This document shows positions 52,091 through 62,949 of a DNA stretch of 64,000 nt, piece after piece (within the stretch, counting starts at the first letter, position 1; every line of letters starts with the position of its first letter). The notes beneath the pieces were generated by a model, which saw only the letters and a list, made by a program, of their open reading frames with translations, did no database searches and was not told where the DNA came from. The position numbers and the translations under genes were made by a program. The DNA is taken from NCBI GenBank assembly GCA_905116865.2, contig CAJHNH020004835.1, positions 491,107 through 555,106 of the forward strand. The letters are read 5' to 3'. Origin of the DNA: Candidula unifasciata. Taxonomy: Eukaryota; Mollusca; Gastropoda; Stylommatophora; Geomitridae.

Positions 52091-52158
<68 letters not shown>
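52091..52158 (+). repeat. (CT)n microsatellite, right of LINE end
   Basis: About 34 CT units, beginning right after 'attcaa' and 30 bases from the donor at 52187. In the gene's sense it is (AG)n just inside the intron. Confidence 0.96.
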
Positions 52159-52160
<2 letters not shown>

Positions 52161-52187
52161 CATCCCATGTTACAAACAATTACTCAC

Positions 52188-52355
52188 CTTGATAACCTTA
52201 ATATTTCCACTGCGTAAGTGTGTACTGGCCATGACGCTAGGGTGTTTACTATATCCACTAGTGCCGCTGCTGCTGCTGTTACTACCACAATGTGTTTGAT
52301 GTTGATGTCTGGGACTGGGCCGTGGACTGGACTTTTTCATAGCCGTTACGGACAT
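52188..52355 (-). CDS. Candidate upstream exon, serine-rich
   Basis: An ATG at 52355 opens 56 codons that end at ATCAAG|GTGAGT, a consensus donor, in phase 0. The peptide begins MSVTAMKKSSPRPSPRHQHQ, has a serine-rich middle and ends STHLRSGNIKVIK. The frame continues open for 17 codons upstream of the ATG before a TAG, so this could be an internal exon rather than a first exon. Phase 0 is compatible with the myosin exons downstream. A CT microsatellite starts about 30 bases past the donor. Membership in the myosin gene is inferred from strand and phase only. Confidence 0.5.
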
Positions 52356-52844
52356 GACGCGGACCCTAAATCCTGGCTTCCGGGAGACGAAGGTGAAGGA
52401 CGTATACTATAATCAGCTATTAATTGTTCGGGTAAATCCCCGCTGTGAAGAGATGACGTAACAGGGACTAAGATAATCGCCTTCAAGTCTTGACTTAGTC
52501 GCCGGTATAAGCCCAACAACTGGTCAGTCTTTGGTAGGAAGAACACACTCCTATTAACTCTTTGTTATTGCTTTCGCAAGCTTTATCACAAAGTCACTGA
52601 ACTGAGTATCAATCTCTAGGCATTAACTCTTTCAGTTGCAGAAAGTCATAGCTAATGGCCAAATACGCTAAATATCAAATAAGTAGAGTGAGTTAACTAT
52701 AGGACCTTTTAACGCTAGTGATGCATCAGAAAAAAATATGTAGAGATGAAAATCGCGTCCATGTATTACCATGTATGCTTTGCAGAAAGAGTGTTCTCTC
52801 TGCTTAACAATAAATGTTAACATACAAATTCGCTCTTCTTCCAA

Positions 52845-53030
52845 TAGTTAGTTGCGTATCCTTTACAGGACGTTGCAGAACCAACTCCAACAGCCCCTTG
52901 CTGTTGTGTGGTTTTTATAGGCATTTACGTCCAGTAGTTTGCCATTGCTTCCTGGACGGTCGGCTCTCTTGATACCACTGTCAAAACCAACGCAAGGCCC
53001 ATGGCCCGCAGCTGGGAACGATCTTCTTTC
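52845..53030 (-). mobile_element. SINE-C copy, head lost
   Basis: 'agttgcgtatcctttacagg', 'gtccagtagtttgccattgc' and 'gcccgcagctggga'. Breaks off before the B box. Confidence 0.85.
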
Positions 53031-53104
53031 AATACTTCAACAAAAAATGCATTCATTTTAACCTACTTCTACAGCGTCCCAATGTCGGGTGCAATTTGTT
53101 GTTG

Positions 53105-53345
53105 TAAAGTCCCACCCTGGCTGTTGTCCGGAGCCCTAATATAGCCCATCCTATTGGTAGAAGGCGGTTTCTGGGACCTGTCCCCGGGTGATCCTCATCC
53201 GAAAAGTGGTACTTTGTGTCACCGGGTGTTTATCGCTCGGTGTAATGTCCTGGTGGGGTTAAACATCAGTCAGTCTGACAAAGTTATTGTCCCCACCACA
53301 TTAACTGCAGCAGCTAGAGGCCGCCAGAAAAGCTTTGTAACAAAA
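53105..53345 (+). repeat. Dispersed repeat R3, copy 1
   Basis: Shares GGTTTCTGGGACCTGT, 'gggtgatcctcatccgaa' and 'gtcctggtggggttaaac' with 62060-62260. Unknown family. Followed by a G run at 53350-53366. Confidence 0.7.
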
Positions 53346-53554
53346 TGAGCGGGGGGGGGGGGGGGGTAGAGATAAAGGTACAGCGTTGATGTAATGGACA
53401 CAGAATTTCTGTTGTGGTAAAATATTAGGTACACTAGTTTATACGTACGCGCGTGTGTGTGTGTGTGTGTGTGCGTATGTGTGTGCGCGTGCATGTGTGT
53501 GTGAGTTAGAGATAGTGGGGGAGGGAAGGGTTTACAGACATTGTAAAGAATGTT

Positions 53555-53645
53555 GAATTAAGAATCGACATAACAGCACTCGGAACACTCCCATAAGCGC
53601 TCCATCCCCATCTTCAGCAGCCAGCGAAGAGTTCCGATACTAATT
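53555..53645 (-). mobile_element. I/Jockey-type LINE 3' end
   Basis: 'cgctccatccccatcttcag' and 'cagcgaagagttccgatact' with 'gaattaagaatcgacataac' at the tail end. About 90 bp. Confidence 0.85.
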
Positions 53646-54335
53646 TTTTTTAAGTTTTTTAAATGTAAAATTTGGTACCTTCGGATGTTTTTTGGTCCCT
53701 TTTACAACAAAATGTGATACACTTGATGTGATCAGATCACTTTTTTAAAAATTAAGTGTCTTCTAGTGTCATTCGGTCCCTTTAAACAAAATGAGGTACC
53801 TTTTGGTGCGATCTGGTACTTCACAACAAAAATTTTCGGCAGTCCTAGCCAAAAATAAAATTATATTACAATTTTTTTTTTTTTTTTCACATGCAGCTAA
53901 CCGTTCATCCCTAATGTTTCCTACTCTGCTACCCCGTTCTTCCAATAATCTCAACAGAAGCCCCATCTAATCTGTATTAAACTTGCTGCTACCTCCGTCA
54001 CGAAAACCGCACGACTAGAATGAGCATCGCTAAACAGCAATAAACCAGACACAACACCTGGAAATAACACGGCATACTCTGCAGTGCCTATATGAAGACT
54101 ACCTCCGACGGTACTAATTGGGTCACTCGATAACAGCTAAAGCATTCCAACGTTCGAGAACGTGTGTATCACAGGAAAGAATGTTCGACGAACGGCACGC
54201 ACTGATTTATATACACAGACAACAATACTTATGAACTCAATTACAGAAAGACAACAGTGTTATGCCTGAACTCGATTATGTAAATAATCGGATATTTATG
54301 CCTGAACTCTATTATGTTAATAAAATATTGAAAAC
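53646..54335. other. Intron, short internal repeats
   Basis: Positions 53660-53830 hold four diverged copies of a 'tttggtccctttt.acaaaatg.ggta' motif. The rest has no recognised element. Confidence 0.4.
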
Positions 54336-54337
54336 CT

Positions 54338-54602
54338 TCTTCTTCGCGTTAGCCGGCTGTAAACTCCGGCGAAAAAGTTTTGGTTGTTCGTCCACTTCTG
54401 GACTCTAGTCCTGTTTCAGAACCTGAGTGTTGCGTGTACATCCGTTTCACAGATCTGAGTTATCTGCATGCAGCCTGTTGGTTCGTTGCCTCTCATGCAG
54501 ATGTACTCTGACTTTGAAGGAAGCCCTCAATTAGTCGACTCTTACGACATGCTTTTGGGCAGGCAGTGGGTCTATTCTTGTTTTCCCCACAATGGGACAT
54601 TT
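54338..54602 (-). repeat. R290 repeat copy
   Basis: Full-length type copy: CTTCTTCGCGTTAGCCGGCT, 'ttctggactctagtcctgtt', 'tcaattagtcgactcttacg' and 'gggtctattcttgttttccc'. Confidence 0.88.
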
Positions 54603-54844
54603 TTTTAATAAGACATTGAATCTAACACAAAATGGTGACGAGAAAGCTCAGCGGAGGCAAAATGGAAAAGACTGATCGAAACGTTCGGTTGTGTTCGTGT
54701 CTTTTTATTATCTTTGTTTAGCTTTCTGTTCACATTTGGTGTTATATTTAGCATATGAAAATAAGACGTTAGGATAACGAAATGACAACAGCAGCAGAAC
54801 GGAAAATGCCTACAGAAACTAGCTGTAGTAACACAGTAGTTATA

Positions 54845-55250
54845 GTTTTGAGGTTTAGAACGACAGATCAATTCAATCTTAGCACACGTGTAGTAACCCA
54901 TAAAAGCGCCGTTCTACTTCTAACACAAGTCTGAGTCGGAAGAGGCTCAGCGCAGTGCACAGGCTCTGTAGCACCGACGAGGATCCTGAAATACTTTTAG
55001 GTAGATTCAAAATTTTGCCCGGGCAGAGCCGCTAGGCTACTCTCTTCGATTTCCAACTGCGAAATGATTTTTTTTAATGTGCGCAACAATGCACACGGGC
55101 GTCCGATCTCACTACCCAGAGACCAGGGGAAATTACTAGAAGTCCAAGTCCACGTGAAAAAATCCCAGCCCTTTACCTGGGATTGAACCCGGAACCTTCT
55201 AGCAATCGAGACGGACACCATGCCTCGAGACCACGCAGTCGCCTCACAGT
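54845..55250 (-). mobile_element. SINE-B copy with tRNA-like head
   Basis: Tail 'gttttgaggtttagaacgac' and 'gtagtaacccataaaagc' at the left; head at the right with 'cctgggattgaacccggaac' (B box) and 'catgcctcgagaccacgcag'. The tail is the clearest parent-type sequence for the 61-bp array. Confidence 0.92.
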
Positions 55251-55251
55251 A

Positions 55252-55610
55252 GTTACATAGTGTCTGCAAACCAAGACAATGGCCAGAAGTTCATTTCTAG
55301 TAGTGGAACGGATGCAGCTTTAGTGGTCAACTAATTCTTTTATTGAACCCACATCTACGAACAGCTCGCCCACTGGCTCGCCGGCAGACGACTTCTTCAC
55401 CGGTCGCATCAAGACGGCAGGTGTCCTCTTTAGAGCTCTTGGTGGCGTGCAATGCTGAGTCAGTTTATATGGCGCACATAACCGAGTCACAATTATAACC
55501 TAAAGCACCCCTTTGGGGATGCTGGTTAAAAGTGAAGCACCTTTACTTGTGCCCAAAATCAGCACAATGCGTACTGTGATGGGGCCAACTCTATTCTATA
55601 TTAATAAACT
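55252..55610. other. Intron, no recognised element
   Basis: No LINE or SINE features. The G+C content is somewhat higher at 55355-55450. Confidence 0.35.
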
Positions 55611-55612
55611 AA

Positions 55613-55757
55613 CATACACTGTATTGATCGGCACTCATAGAAAGAAGTAGAAAGATAGAAAAACACACTAGATAATATACAAATCGAGAGCTATAGTTAC
55701 CGGCCGGGAATCGAACCCGTCACCTGCAGACGGCGTGTGCGCCTCGCCATGGAAACA
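55613..55757 (-). mobile_element. SINE-E copy, tRNA-like
   Basis: 'gccgggaatcgaacccgtca' (B box inverted), 'ggcgtgtgcgcctcgccatg' and upstream 'agaaagaagtagaaagatag'. Opposite in orientation to the copy at 57420. Confidence 0.75.
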
Positions 55758-56009
55758 AGCGTACTAAGAACATGGTCATCTAGGGACCCCGAAAACAACT
55801 CGATTCTAGCAGTGTCAAGCGCGGACCTGTACTACAACCAAAGAGCGCACAATTCTAACATCACCGTTATCATGTACCGTGCCGATGAGCGTAGGCTGCC
55901 ATGTTTTGCAGTCTAACACGATTACCCGAATCACGGATGATGTCGGTGTTCTTATCTCGCCCTATCCATTTGGCTAGGTCGTTCAGATATTTATGTTTTT
56001 GACAGTCAC

Positions 56010-56398
56010 GGGTAGTGAACATACTTTGGATCTTTTCTCCAGGCTATGCCGGCGTAGTGGGTAATTAACAGGCAGACAGACTGGCTGGATCAGCACCACT
56101 GGATGGTGAATTAATTCATGACAAGGCAGATGTGGTCAAGGCCCCTTGGAAACAAACAACGAAATTAGTAGAGAAACAAGATTATTATGGCCTGAGAGAA
56201 TGAGGCACTTGGGTGTAACCAGAGGGTCTGGCCGGCTGACTACACTCAGAAAAAAGGCAAGACGGACATATAACCGGATTGTGACCGATACAATCGGCAT
56301 TAAGCTCTGCGCTGGCTGCTGAAGATGAGGACGGAGCACACATGGAAATGCCCCGAGTGCTGTGACATAAATTCTTGACTCAACTCTCTTTGACAATG
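56010..56398 (+). mobile_element. I/Jockey-type LINE 3' fragment
   Basis: Runs 'gggtagtgaacatactttgg', 'gtaattaacaggcagacaga', 'gtaaccagagggtctggccg' and 'cccgagtgctgtgacataaa', ending ACTCAACTCTC. Very similar to 47070-47468. Confidence 0.9.
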
Positions 56399-56559
56399 TA
56401 ACAAAGACTGTCATCACACAGGGCACCACAGCGAGTAAAGTTATACAGATACAACAGTAACAGATCTAAAGAGACGCTGAAAAGTACTCTATACGAAGCG
56501 AACAAAAGGGTCCGTTCCAGAGATCTCTTCCTACCCTGAGGCCGCGAGACAGTCAAGGA

Positions 56560-56935
56560 GTAGAGACCATATAAGGAAGTCTTCTTCTGGCTCTCTTCCC
56601 ATCAATCTTACCAGTTGTTGCCAAGCTCTCGAGTACATTCCTCCTCATAAGAAGTCCAACAACACCGACTGTCTAGGTCTCATTCTCTAATCTATTTACA
56701 ACTTTTGTTTGTCTCAAGGACAGCTCCCTCGTTTGTTTTTCTATCATTCCATGATAATTCTTTGCATGCTTCTCAAAAACCACATCTCCGCTGCCAGTAA
56801 CTGACTGCTTTTCAGCGTGTCTGATACGTGTCCCCGTCTCATTATCACTGAAATCTTTCCGTCTTTCCAGACGATAGTGTTAAATTGAATACTCGGCGAA
56901 CTGTGCGGGTAAAACCTCATATAGTTCAACCCACA
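56560..56935 (-). pseudogene. LINE RT C-terminal fragment
   Basis: The minus frame reads 'VIMRRGHVSDTLKSSQLLAA' and 'EMWFLRSMQRIIME', then, after a stop, 'LGRTSYEEECTREL'-like text. It matches the region split at 24400/25405 ('EMWFYRRILRIP'). Confidence 0.75.
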
Positions 56936-57419
56936 AAAAGGCGATTACTAGCAGGCTCTGTGGGGAGCTTCCAGCAAGCCTGGGCACGTTAGACGCCTTG
57001 AGTCACACTGCATCTAGGTCAATTTCCAATCGTCTCGACACTGTCCTGCTATTGGAATACTTTCTGTTTCTTGATTAATTCATAATATTTAACGGCCTCA
57101 AATGGTTCCCCTCTCTGTTTATTTATAGGAATGACGTATACACACCGGAACCTACCAATCAAATACCTTTCTTAAATGTTTGTGTATTCTAGACAAAGCA
57201 ATAAGGTCTTACTGTGTTCGTAAATTGTTGCTGTGATTGTTATTCGACATTTGCTTCGTTAATATAAATTTCTGTAACCTATGGTGCCATTTCAATGGGT
57301 TGAAATGAATTCTGTCCGTATTCCATAGTCGTGGATTTCAAGCTGTACGATAGACATGGCCAATGAGACACCTTTTAATGAGGGTGCCTAGTTGACCATG
57401 TATCTTAGTGCACTTGTAT

Positions 57420-57550
57420 TCATGGCGAGGCGCAGATGCCGTCTGGAGGTGACAGGTTCAATTCCCGGCACGGTAACTATAGCTTTCGATTTTTATGTTG
57501 TCTAGTGTGTTCTTCTATCTTTCTACTTCTTTCTATGAGTGCCGTTCACA
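57420..57550 (+). mobile_element. SINE-E copy, tRNA-like
   Basis: 'catggcgaggcgcagatgcc', B box 'gtgacaggttcaattcccgg', then 'tgtctagtgtgttcttctat' and 'ctttctatgagtgccg'. About 130 bp. Confidence 0.78.
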
Positions 57551-57859
57551 ATACTTTCTGTTACTTGATTAATTCATGCTATTGGATCAAGATGGACACA
57601 GGCGGGGGAGTGAAGTCGTCGAATTGCGAAACTCTTGGTCACTGAAATCCAAGCCCTTGGCGAAGTCACTTTCACCCATTTCAATCTGCGCTATGAGAAG
57701 GGCACGGGACACAGCCCATGGCGATGACCCACCCGCGTTGAGAAAAGTCTTCCACAGTTATAGCATGGGATGTCATGTGTGTCCGTGTAACAACACAGAA
57801 TATGTGTAAAACTGTAACACTATTTTTTTTTTCTGGCTGCAATTGATATCACATCATAA

Positions 57860-58085
57860 CGACAGCAACTAGATGTCTTCGATGAGCTGCCAGACTGACA
57901 AGGAGAGATGATATTAACAAATTAGACATTACAAACAGACTAGGAATTAATGAGAACGTTCGAACATCAAACAAGAATGACCTGGTACCAAGTGTCACAG
58001 GCAGAAGAAACATAAGAACACAGAGCAAGTGAAGTAACTCAATGCAAAAGATGCAAAGCGGCATCGAGAAAGGCCTAAACGAAAT
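57860..58085 (+). pseudogene. RTE-like LINE C-terminal fragment
   Basis: 'LRRRDDINKLDITNRLGINE' in shifted frames and 'MTWYQVSQAEET' match the region seen at 32530-32870 ('RRDKI....IR.RL'). No intact frame. Confidence 0.7.
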
Positions 58086-58089
58086 AAAG

Positions 58090-58350
58090 ACCAAATAAGA
58101 CAACCATTTATTCCTCGTCCCCCCAAAAGCATGACGTAGGGGTCGACTGAGGGTTTCCTTCAAGGAAGGGTGTATCTGCCTGAGAGGAAAGAAACAATAG
58201 GTCTGCATACAAATAGGTCAAGTAAGTAAGACGGATGTGCACGCAACATTCAGGTTCTGAAACACGCCTCAATTCCAGAGGTAGAACAACCAAAGCTTTT
58301 CGCCGCAGTCTACAGCCGGTGAACGCGAAGAAGAAGGAGAAGAAAAAAAA
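58090..58350 (+). repeat. R290 repeat copy
   Basis: 'cccccaaaagcatgacgtag', 'atctgcctgagaggaaagaa', 'cagccggtgaacgcgaagaa' and a GAAGAAGGAGAAG tail running into A. Confidence 0.85.
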
Positions 58351-58399
58351 AAAAACGCATTAGAAAGAGCAAGAGAACATCCTTACCCCCCACCCCTCC

Positions 58400-58401
<2 letters not shown>

Positions 58402-58460
<59 letters not shown>
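58402..58460 (+). repeat. (GA)n microsatellite
   Basis: About 28 GA units. Confidence 0.97.
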
Positions 58461-58465
<5 letters not shown>

Positions 58466-58489
58466 CACACACCTCGAGAGATAACTGGA

Positions 58490-59455
58490 AGGAGACGCGT
58501 TCTGTTAAAAAAAACAAAAAACTAGCAAGTATACAAGTACAAAGCAGGTAATGATATGAAAACAACACTTAAGTGTACGGCAAATGTGTAATTCTATATG
58601 AAGATAAGTGTTTGCCGTTAATATTTCGTCAACTGTTTTGGTAACACCTTCCCACCCCCCCCCCCTCCTTCCCCGCCCCCCACCTCCCAACTTAGATCTG
58701 TAACTGTCAAAATGGACGTTAGGCAGCGGCTCTGTCCGAAACAGAGGCAAATTTTTTGCTTCTGCCGGACGGTGGCCTATGCATTTTTGCTCCATTTGTA
58801 GACATGATATAGTTTCGTCACCCAGCTTCTGAGTTGAATGCATAGCGTGACCCTGTGAGCTGCGGATTGCATTTGGAATGTTTTTTCGACTGCGACCAAC
58901 GTGTTGGTGTGAATTGTAGATTCAGAAAATGGCGCGATGCCTGTCGTGCAGTATTGTGGTGCCCGTATGTGATTAAAATTGATTGCGTGGGCAACTGCTG
59001 ATCTGCTACCATCAATGATGAACTGCAATTCTAATACTGTGATAAACATTCTGTGTGTTTTTCGTTGGCACAGGAGCGGAGCAAAGATGGGGTGACCCGT
59101 TTGCTATGAAGCTGAAACTAAGACTACCAGACTACCAGACTGTAACTGTGGAAACACTGTAGGGGATTATCGCTCGGCTAGATATTTATATTTTCTCACA
59201 GACAAACTTCCAATGTTTATGAAAACTGAGATGATGTGTGTTTTAGAGCGGGAGTACTTGACCTCATCTTCTCATTGTCATTGTTGATGTTATACTGCAG
59301 TCCTGTCAATGTTCATAAATGCGTGTACCCAGCGAGCCGTCTTCAGCACAAAAGCAATGAGAACCATACATAGGAGAAGATGGCAACACGTATGGGTATG
59401 TTTGACGTACAATGAAGATGGTCTTGAAACGAACAATAAAGAATGAATAAGTAGA
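58490..59455. other. Intron, no recognised element
   Basis: The longest repeat-poor stretch of the right half apart from a C run near 58652. Minus-strand ORFs at 58777-59049 have no motif and no supported splice sites. Confidence 0.4.
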
Positions 59456-59460
59456 GAAAA

Positions 59461-59461
<1 letters not shown>

Positions 59462-59538
<77 letters not shown>

Positions 59539-59619
59539 GACAGAGAGAGGGAGACGGAGAAAGGAAGAGAGGAGGGGGCTTTCAATGAAGGTGGCTTGAA
59601 ACTAATAATGAACAATTTT

Positions 59620-59650
<31 letters not shown>

Positions 59651-59855
59651 GAGACAGAGGGAGACAGAAGGGGAAGGAGAAGAGGGCGTGCAATGAAGAT
59701 GGCCCCGAAACGAACAATGAAGAATGAACAATTAGACAGACAGACACACAGACAGAAAGGCAAGCAGGCAGGCAGACAGACAGTGAGGGAGGAAATAGAG
59801 AAGGCGAGAGGCGAGAGATGGGAAAGAGAGACAGAGACAGAGAAAGGGAAGAGCA
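59462..59855 (+). repeat. GA-rich tract with three related blocks
   Basis: (GA)n at 59462-59538, again at 59618-59655 and diverged to 59855. The blocks are separated by repeats of 'caatgaagatgg.c..gaaacgaacaatgaagaatga', which occur three times (59410, 59585, 59692). This is a roughly 130-bp tandem arrangement around GA runs. Confidence 0.8.
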
Positions 59856-59976
59856 GAGAGGCATTTCGTCATCATGGTATGGAAGAATAACTGTACAAAA
59901 CTAACTGGAACAACACGAGACATTCATGTGCTTTTCACGTCCGATGTTACTAGACCATCTCTGTAGCTGGTAGTTG

Positions 59977-60562
59977 CCACCTAGTGCAGTAAATGTACTA
60001 CTGGTGGGGAGGAGTTGGCAATAATCATTTCCACCTAGTGCAGTAAATGTACTACTGGTGGGGAGGAGTTGGCAATAATCATTTCCACCTAGTGCAGTAA
60101 ATGTACTACTAGTGGGGAAGAGTTGGCAATAATCATTTCCACCTAGTGCAGTAAATGTACTACTAGTGGGGAAGAGTTGGCAAAAATCATTTCCACCTAG
60201 TGCAGTAAATGTACTACTAGTGGGGAAGAGTTGGCAATAATCATTTCCACCTAGTGCAGTAAATGTACTACTGGTGGGGAAGAGTTGGCAATAATCATTT
60301 CCACCTAGTGCAGTAAATGTACTACTAGTGGGGAAGAGTTGGCAATAATCATTTCCACCTAGTGCAGTAAATGTACTACTAGTGGGGAAGAGTTGGCAAT
60401 AATCATTTCCACCTAGTGCAGTAAATGTACTACTGGTGGGGAAGAGTTGGCAATAATCATTTCCACCTAGTGCAGTAAATGTACTACTGGTGGGGAAGAG
60501 TTGGCAATAATCATTTCCACCTAGTGCAGTAAATGTACTACTGGTGGGGAAGAGTTGGCATT
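59977..60562 (+). repeat. 54-bp minisatellite x11
   Basis: Units CCACCTAGTGCAGTAAATGT, ACTACTGGTGGGGAAGAGTT and GGCAATAATCATTT. Very uniform; variation is limited to ctggtg/ctagtg and gaggag/gaagag. Followed directly by a LINE 3' end. Confidence 0.97.
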
Positions 60563-60574
60563 TGTTCTGTCACC

Positions 60575-61065
60575 TACAGAATGTAGAATGTTGGAATTGA
60601 GAATCGACATCACAGCACTCGGGATACCCCCATAAGCGCCCCGTCCCCATCTTCAGCAGCAAGCGAAGAGTTAAAATTCCAACTATAGAAGTAACTGTCT
60701 GATTATATATCCGTCTCGCCTTTCTTCTGAGTGTCGAGCGTCGGCCAAATGCCCTTGTAACTTCTCGCAGAGCCATTCTCATCAGACCGTAATGATCTAT
60801 CTGAGCCTCAGCACTGTTCACCTGCTCCCAAAAGGGCCCTCACATTATCCAGCTTGTCATACATCAGTTCACCATGAAGTGGTGCAGAACCGGCCAGATC
60901 CATCGCCTGCTTATTTCCTAACACACCAGCATGACCTGGAGAAAATTTCCAAAGGATGCTAACTACCCGGGACCTTTAAAGCGATGCCTGCCGCCCTGCA
61001 CAGAGCATGCCTGTCTCCACCTTTCTCAACATGCTCTGTGAGTCAGTTACAATGACGGCATGTAC
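60575..61065 (-). mobile_element. I/Jockey-type LINE 3' fragment
   Basis: The minus strand encodes 'GRRSTLRRKARRIYNQTVTS', 'IVGILTLRLLLKMGTGRLWG' and 'YPECCDVDSQ'. The upstream RNase H remnant ends at 'acagagcatgcctgtctcca' and 'catgctctgtgagtcagtta'. Confidence 0.88.
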
Positions 61066-61194
61066 TACACCTACAGAAGCGCAGTCCTGTAGCTAGGAGT
61101 TTAATAACTAGAAGAGAGTGAATAACACAGCCTGTCTCTGAGTGAAAAAGTTTAAAACAGGCTACGTTTCCAATCAATCCTCAGTTATCGTTAT

Positions 61195-61400
61195 GTCTAG
61201 TAACACACTAGGCTTCAGAGAGGACTTTCCATGCCCTCCTATCCTGTGCAATCTTCAGGGCAGTTTTCAAAGTCAGAGATGCCACACTCAGTTCACTTTC
61301 CATAGTTCGTCTCCATGATGTTTTTGGGCGTCCCATCTCTTTCCCTCTGTTCTCCAAGTGAGAGCTGTTTTTGGCAGGTATATCAGAATTTATTATCAAA
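61195..61400 (-). pseudogene. LINE RT C-terminal end
   Basis: The minus frame reads 'NRGKEMGRPKTSWRRTMESE' and 'LTLKTALKIAQDRRAWKVLS', the usual 'GRPK.TWRR....E......W.....AQDR..WR' end. It shares its 3' end with 35590-35960. Confidence 0.85.
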
Positions 61401-61624
61401 ACGTATCAAACAGGTGTAGTTATTTCAAGTCCGCCGTGAGTCCTTCTAACCACTATTCTTTCTGGTTATTAACATCTGAATGAAAATAAAACAAAAGACA
61501 ACGGGCAACAAAATCGAGTCGGACAGTCAAACAACAATAAAGGTTATATCCAGAAATATGGAAAAATACCAAATCAACAGCCACAAACATAACTTTTCCA
61601 CAAGGCTGAACAGGGTGTTTAAAT

Positions 61625-61738
61625 GCGAGAAAGTTTAAAAGGCGAGACAGTTTAAAAGGCGAGAAAGTTTAACAGGCGAGACAGTTTAACAGGCGAGAAA
61701 GTTTAAAAGGCGAGAAAGTTTAACAGGCGAGAAAGAAG
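61625..61738 (+). repeat. 16-17 bp minisatellite x7
   Basis: AGTTTAAAAGGCGAGAA/AC units with 'aacaggcg' variants. Confidence 0.93.
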
Positions 61739-61774
61739 GATAAATCCAAACTGTTGCGTTTTAACATATTTCTG

Positions 61775-61985
61775 TTTCTTTGTTAACCTCCTTGCTGTAA
61801 GCTCCTGGTTGTTCGTCTATTTGTACTTTGGCTTTGTGCCATGGCCTGAGTTTTGCGTGTACATCCGTTTTACAGGGTTTTTGTGTGTGCGCAGCTGGTT
61901 GTTTTTCCTTGCCGCTCGGGCAGATGTACTCCGACTTCAAAGGAAGTTCCCAGATGAGACGACTCCTAAGCATGATTGTTGAGCT
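61775..61985 (-). repeat. R290 repeat copy, diverged
   Basis: 'ctggttgttcgtctatttgt', 'gttttgcgtgtacatccgtt' and 'gcagatgtactccgacttca'. The tail end is lost. Confidence 0.75.
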
Positions 61986-62057
61986 GACTCAGTCTCCGGT
62001 TGAATAGCAGCTGGTCGCCCGTTAGAGTGTTGCACGAAGCAATAATTCCGTAGCTTC

Positions 62058-62260
62058 AGTTGTTGTCGGGTGCTCTACTATAACCTGACGGTTGAACGGG
62101 GTTTCTGGGACTTGTACTCGGGTGATCCTCATCCGAATGGTGGCACTTTCTGTCACCGGAGTGTGGTCGCTTGTTGTACAGTCCTGGTGGGGTTAAACGA
62201 CACACAGCCGGAGTGGGGCTTTGAAGTAAGGAAAAAACTGCGTCCCATACTGGACGGTGA
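62058..62260 (+). repeat. Dispersed repeat R3, copy 2
   Basis: Pairs with 53105 through 'gggtgatcctcatccgaatg' and 'gtcctggtggggttaaacga'. Confidence 0.7.
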
Positions 62261-62504
62261 GAATAAAATGTAACTCTCACAACTGGTTAAAATGTATACA
62301 TAATCTTGACTGAGTGGTCAGTGAATGCGGTTAACTAGTGTTCGTTCTCCGAACAATTTAAAAAAAAAAAACGGTTTTCGTGGTTTTCGGACAGCAGTAC
62401 GAGAGTGACACCGTGGAGGAGAATGGGGCCGTACCATATACTACCCCTCAAAGACAACAGTGGTAGATTGTAGCCAACCTCCGATGTGGACACAGTACAG
62501 ATTA

Positions 62505-62539
<35 letters not shown>

Positions 62540-62945
62540 CAAAATCTATGTTGTATTAAAGACCAGGTAACTGACAGACACAAATATCCAAGAACGAAAT
62601 AGAAATAACACTGTATCCCACTTATAATCAAGATTTGTTGAATAATAAATGTGTATAAATTATCACTGCTGCTGCCGCTACTGCTGTTACTAATACTGCT
62701 GCTACTACTACTATTACTACCGTTAAAACTACTACTACTACTACCACTATCATTACTACTACCACCACGACTACGACTGCTACTACTACCACCACTACTA
62801 CTACTTCCACTACCATTACTACTACTACTACTACTACTACCATTACTACTACTACTGCTACTACTACTATCACCACCACGACTACTACTACTACCACTAC
62901 TACTACTAATACTAGTAATAATACTGCCACTAGATATACTACTGC
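62505..62945 (+). repeat. (TTA)n then TAC/CTA/CCA trinucleotide tract
   Basis: (TTA)n at 62505-62538, then 62660-62945 is an imperfect CTA/CTG/CCA tract on plus. Serine/valine/glycine/leucine homopolymer-like ORFs in all frames come from this. Confidence 0.93.
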
Positions 62946-62949
62946 CACT

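Noticed and set aside
58777..59049. 90-codon minus-strand ORF in repeat-poor sequence
   Set aside because: No recognisable domain, no splice signals in register and no other evidence; left as unassigned intron.
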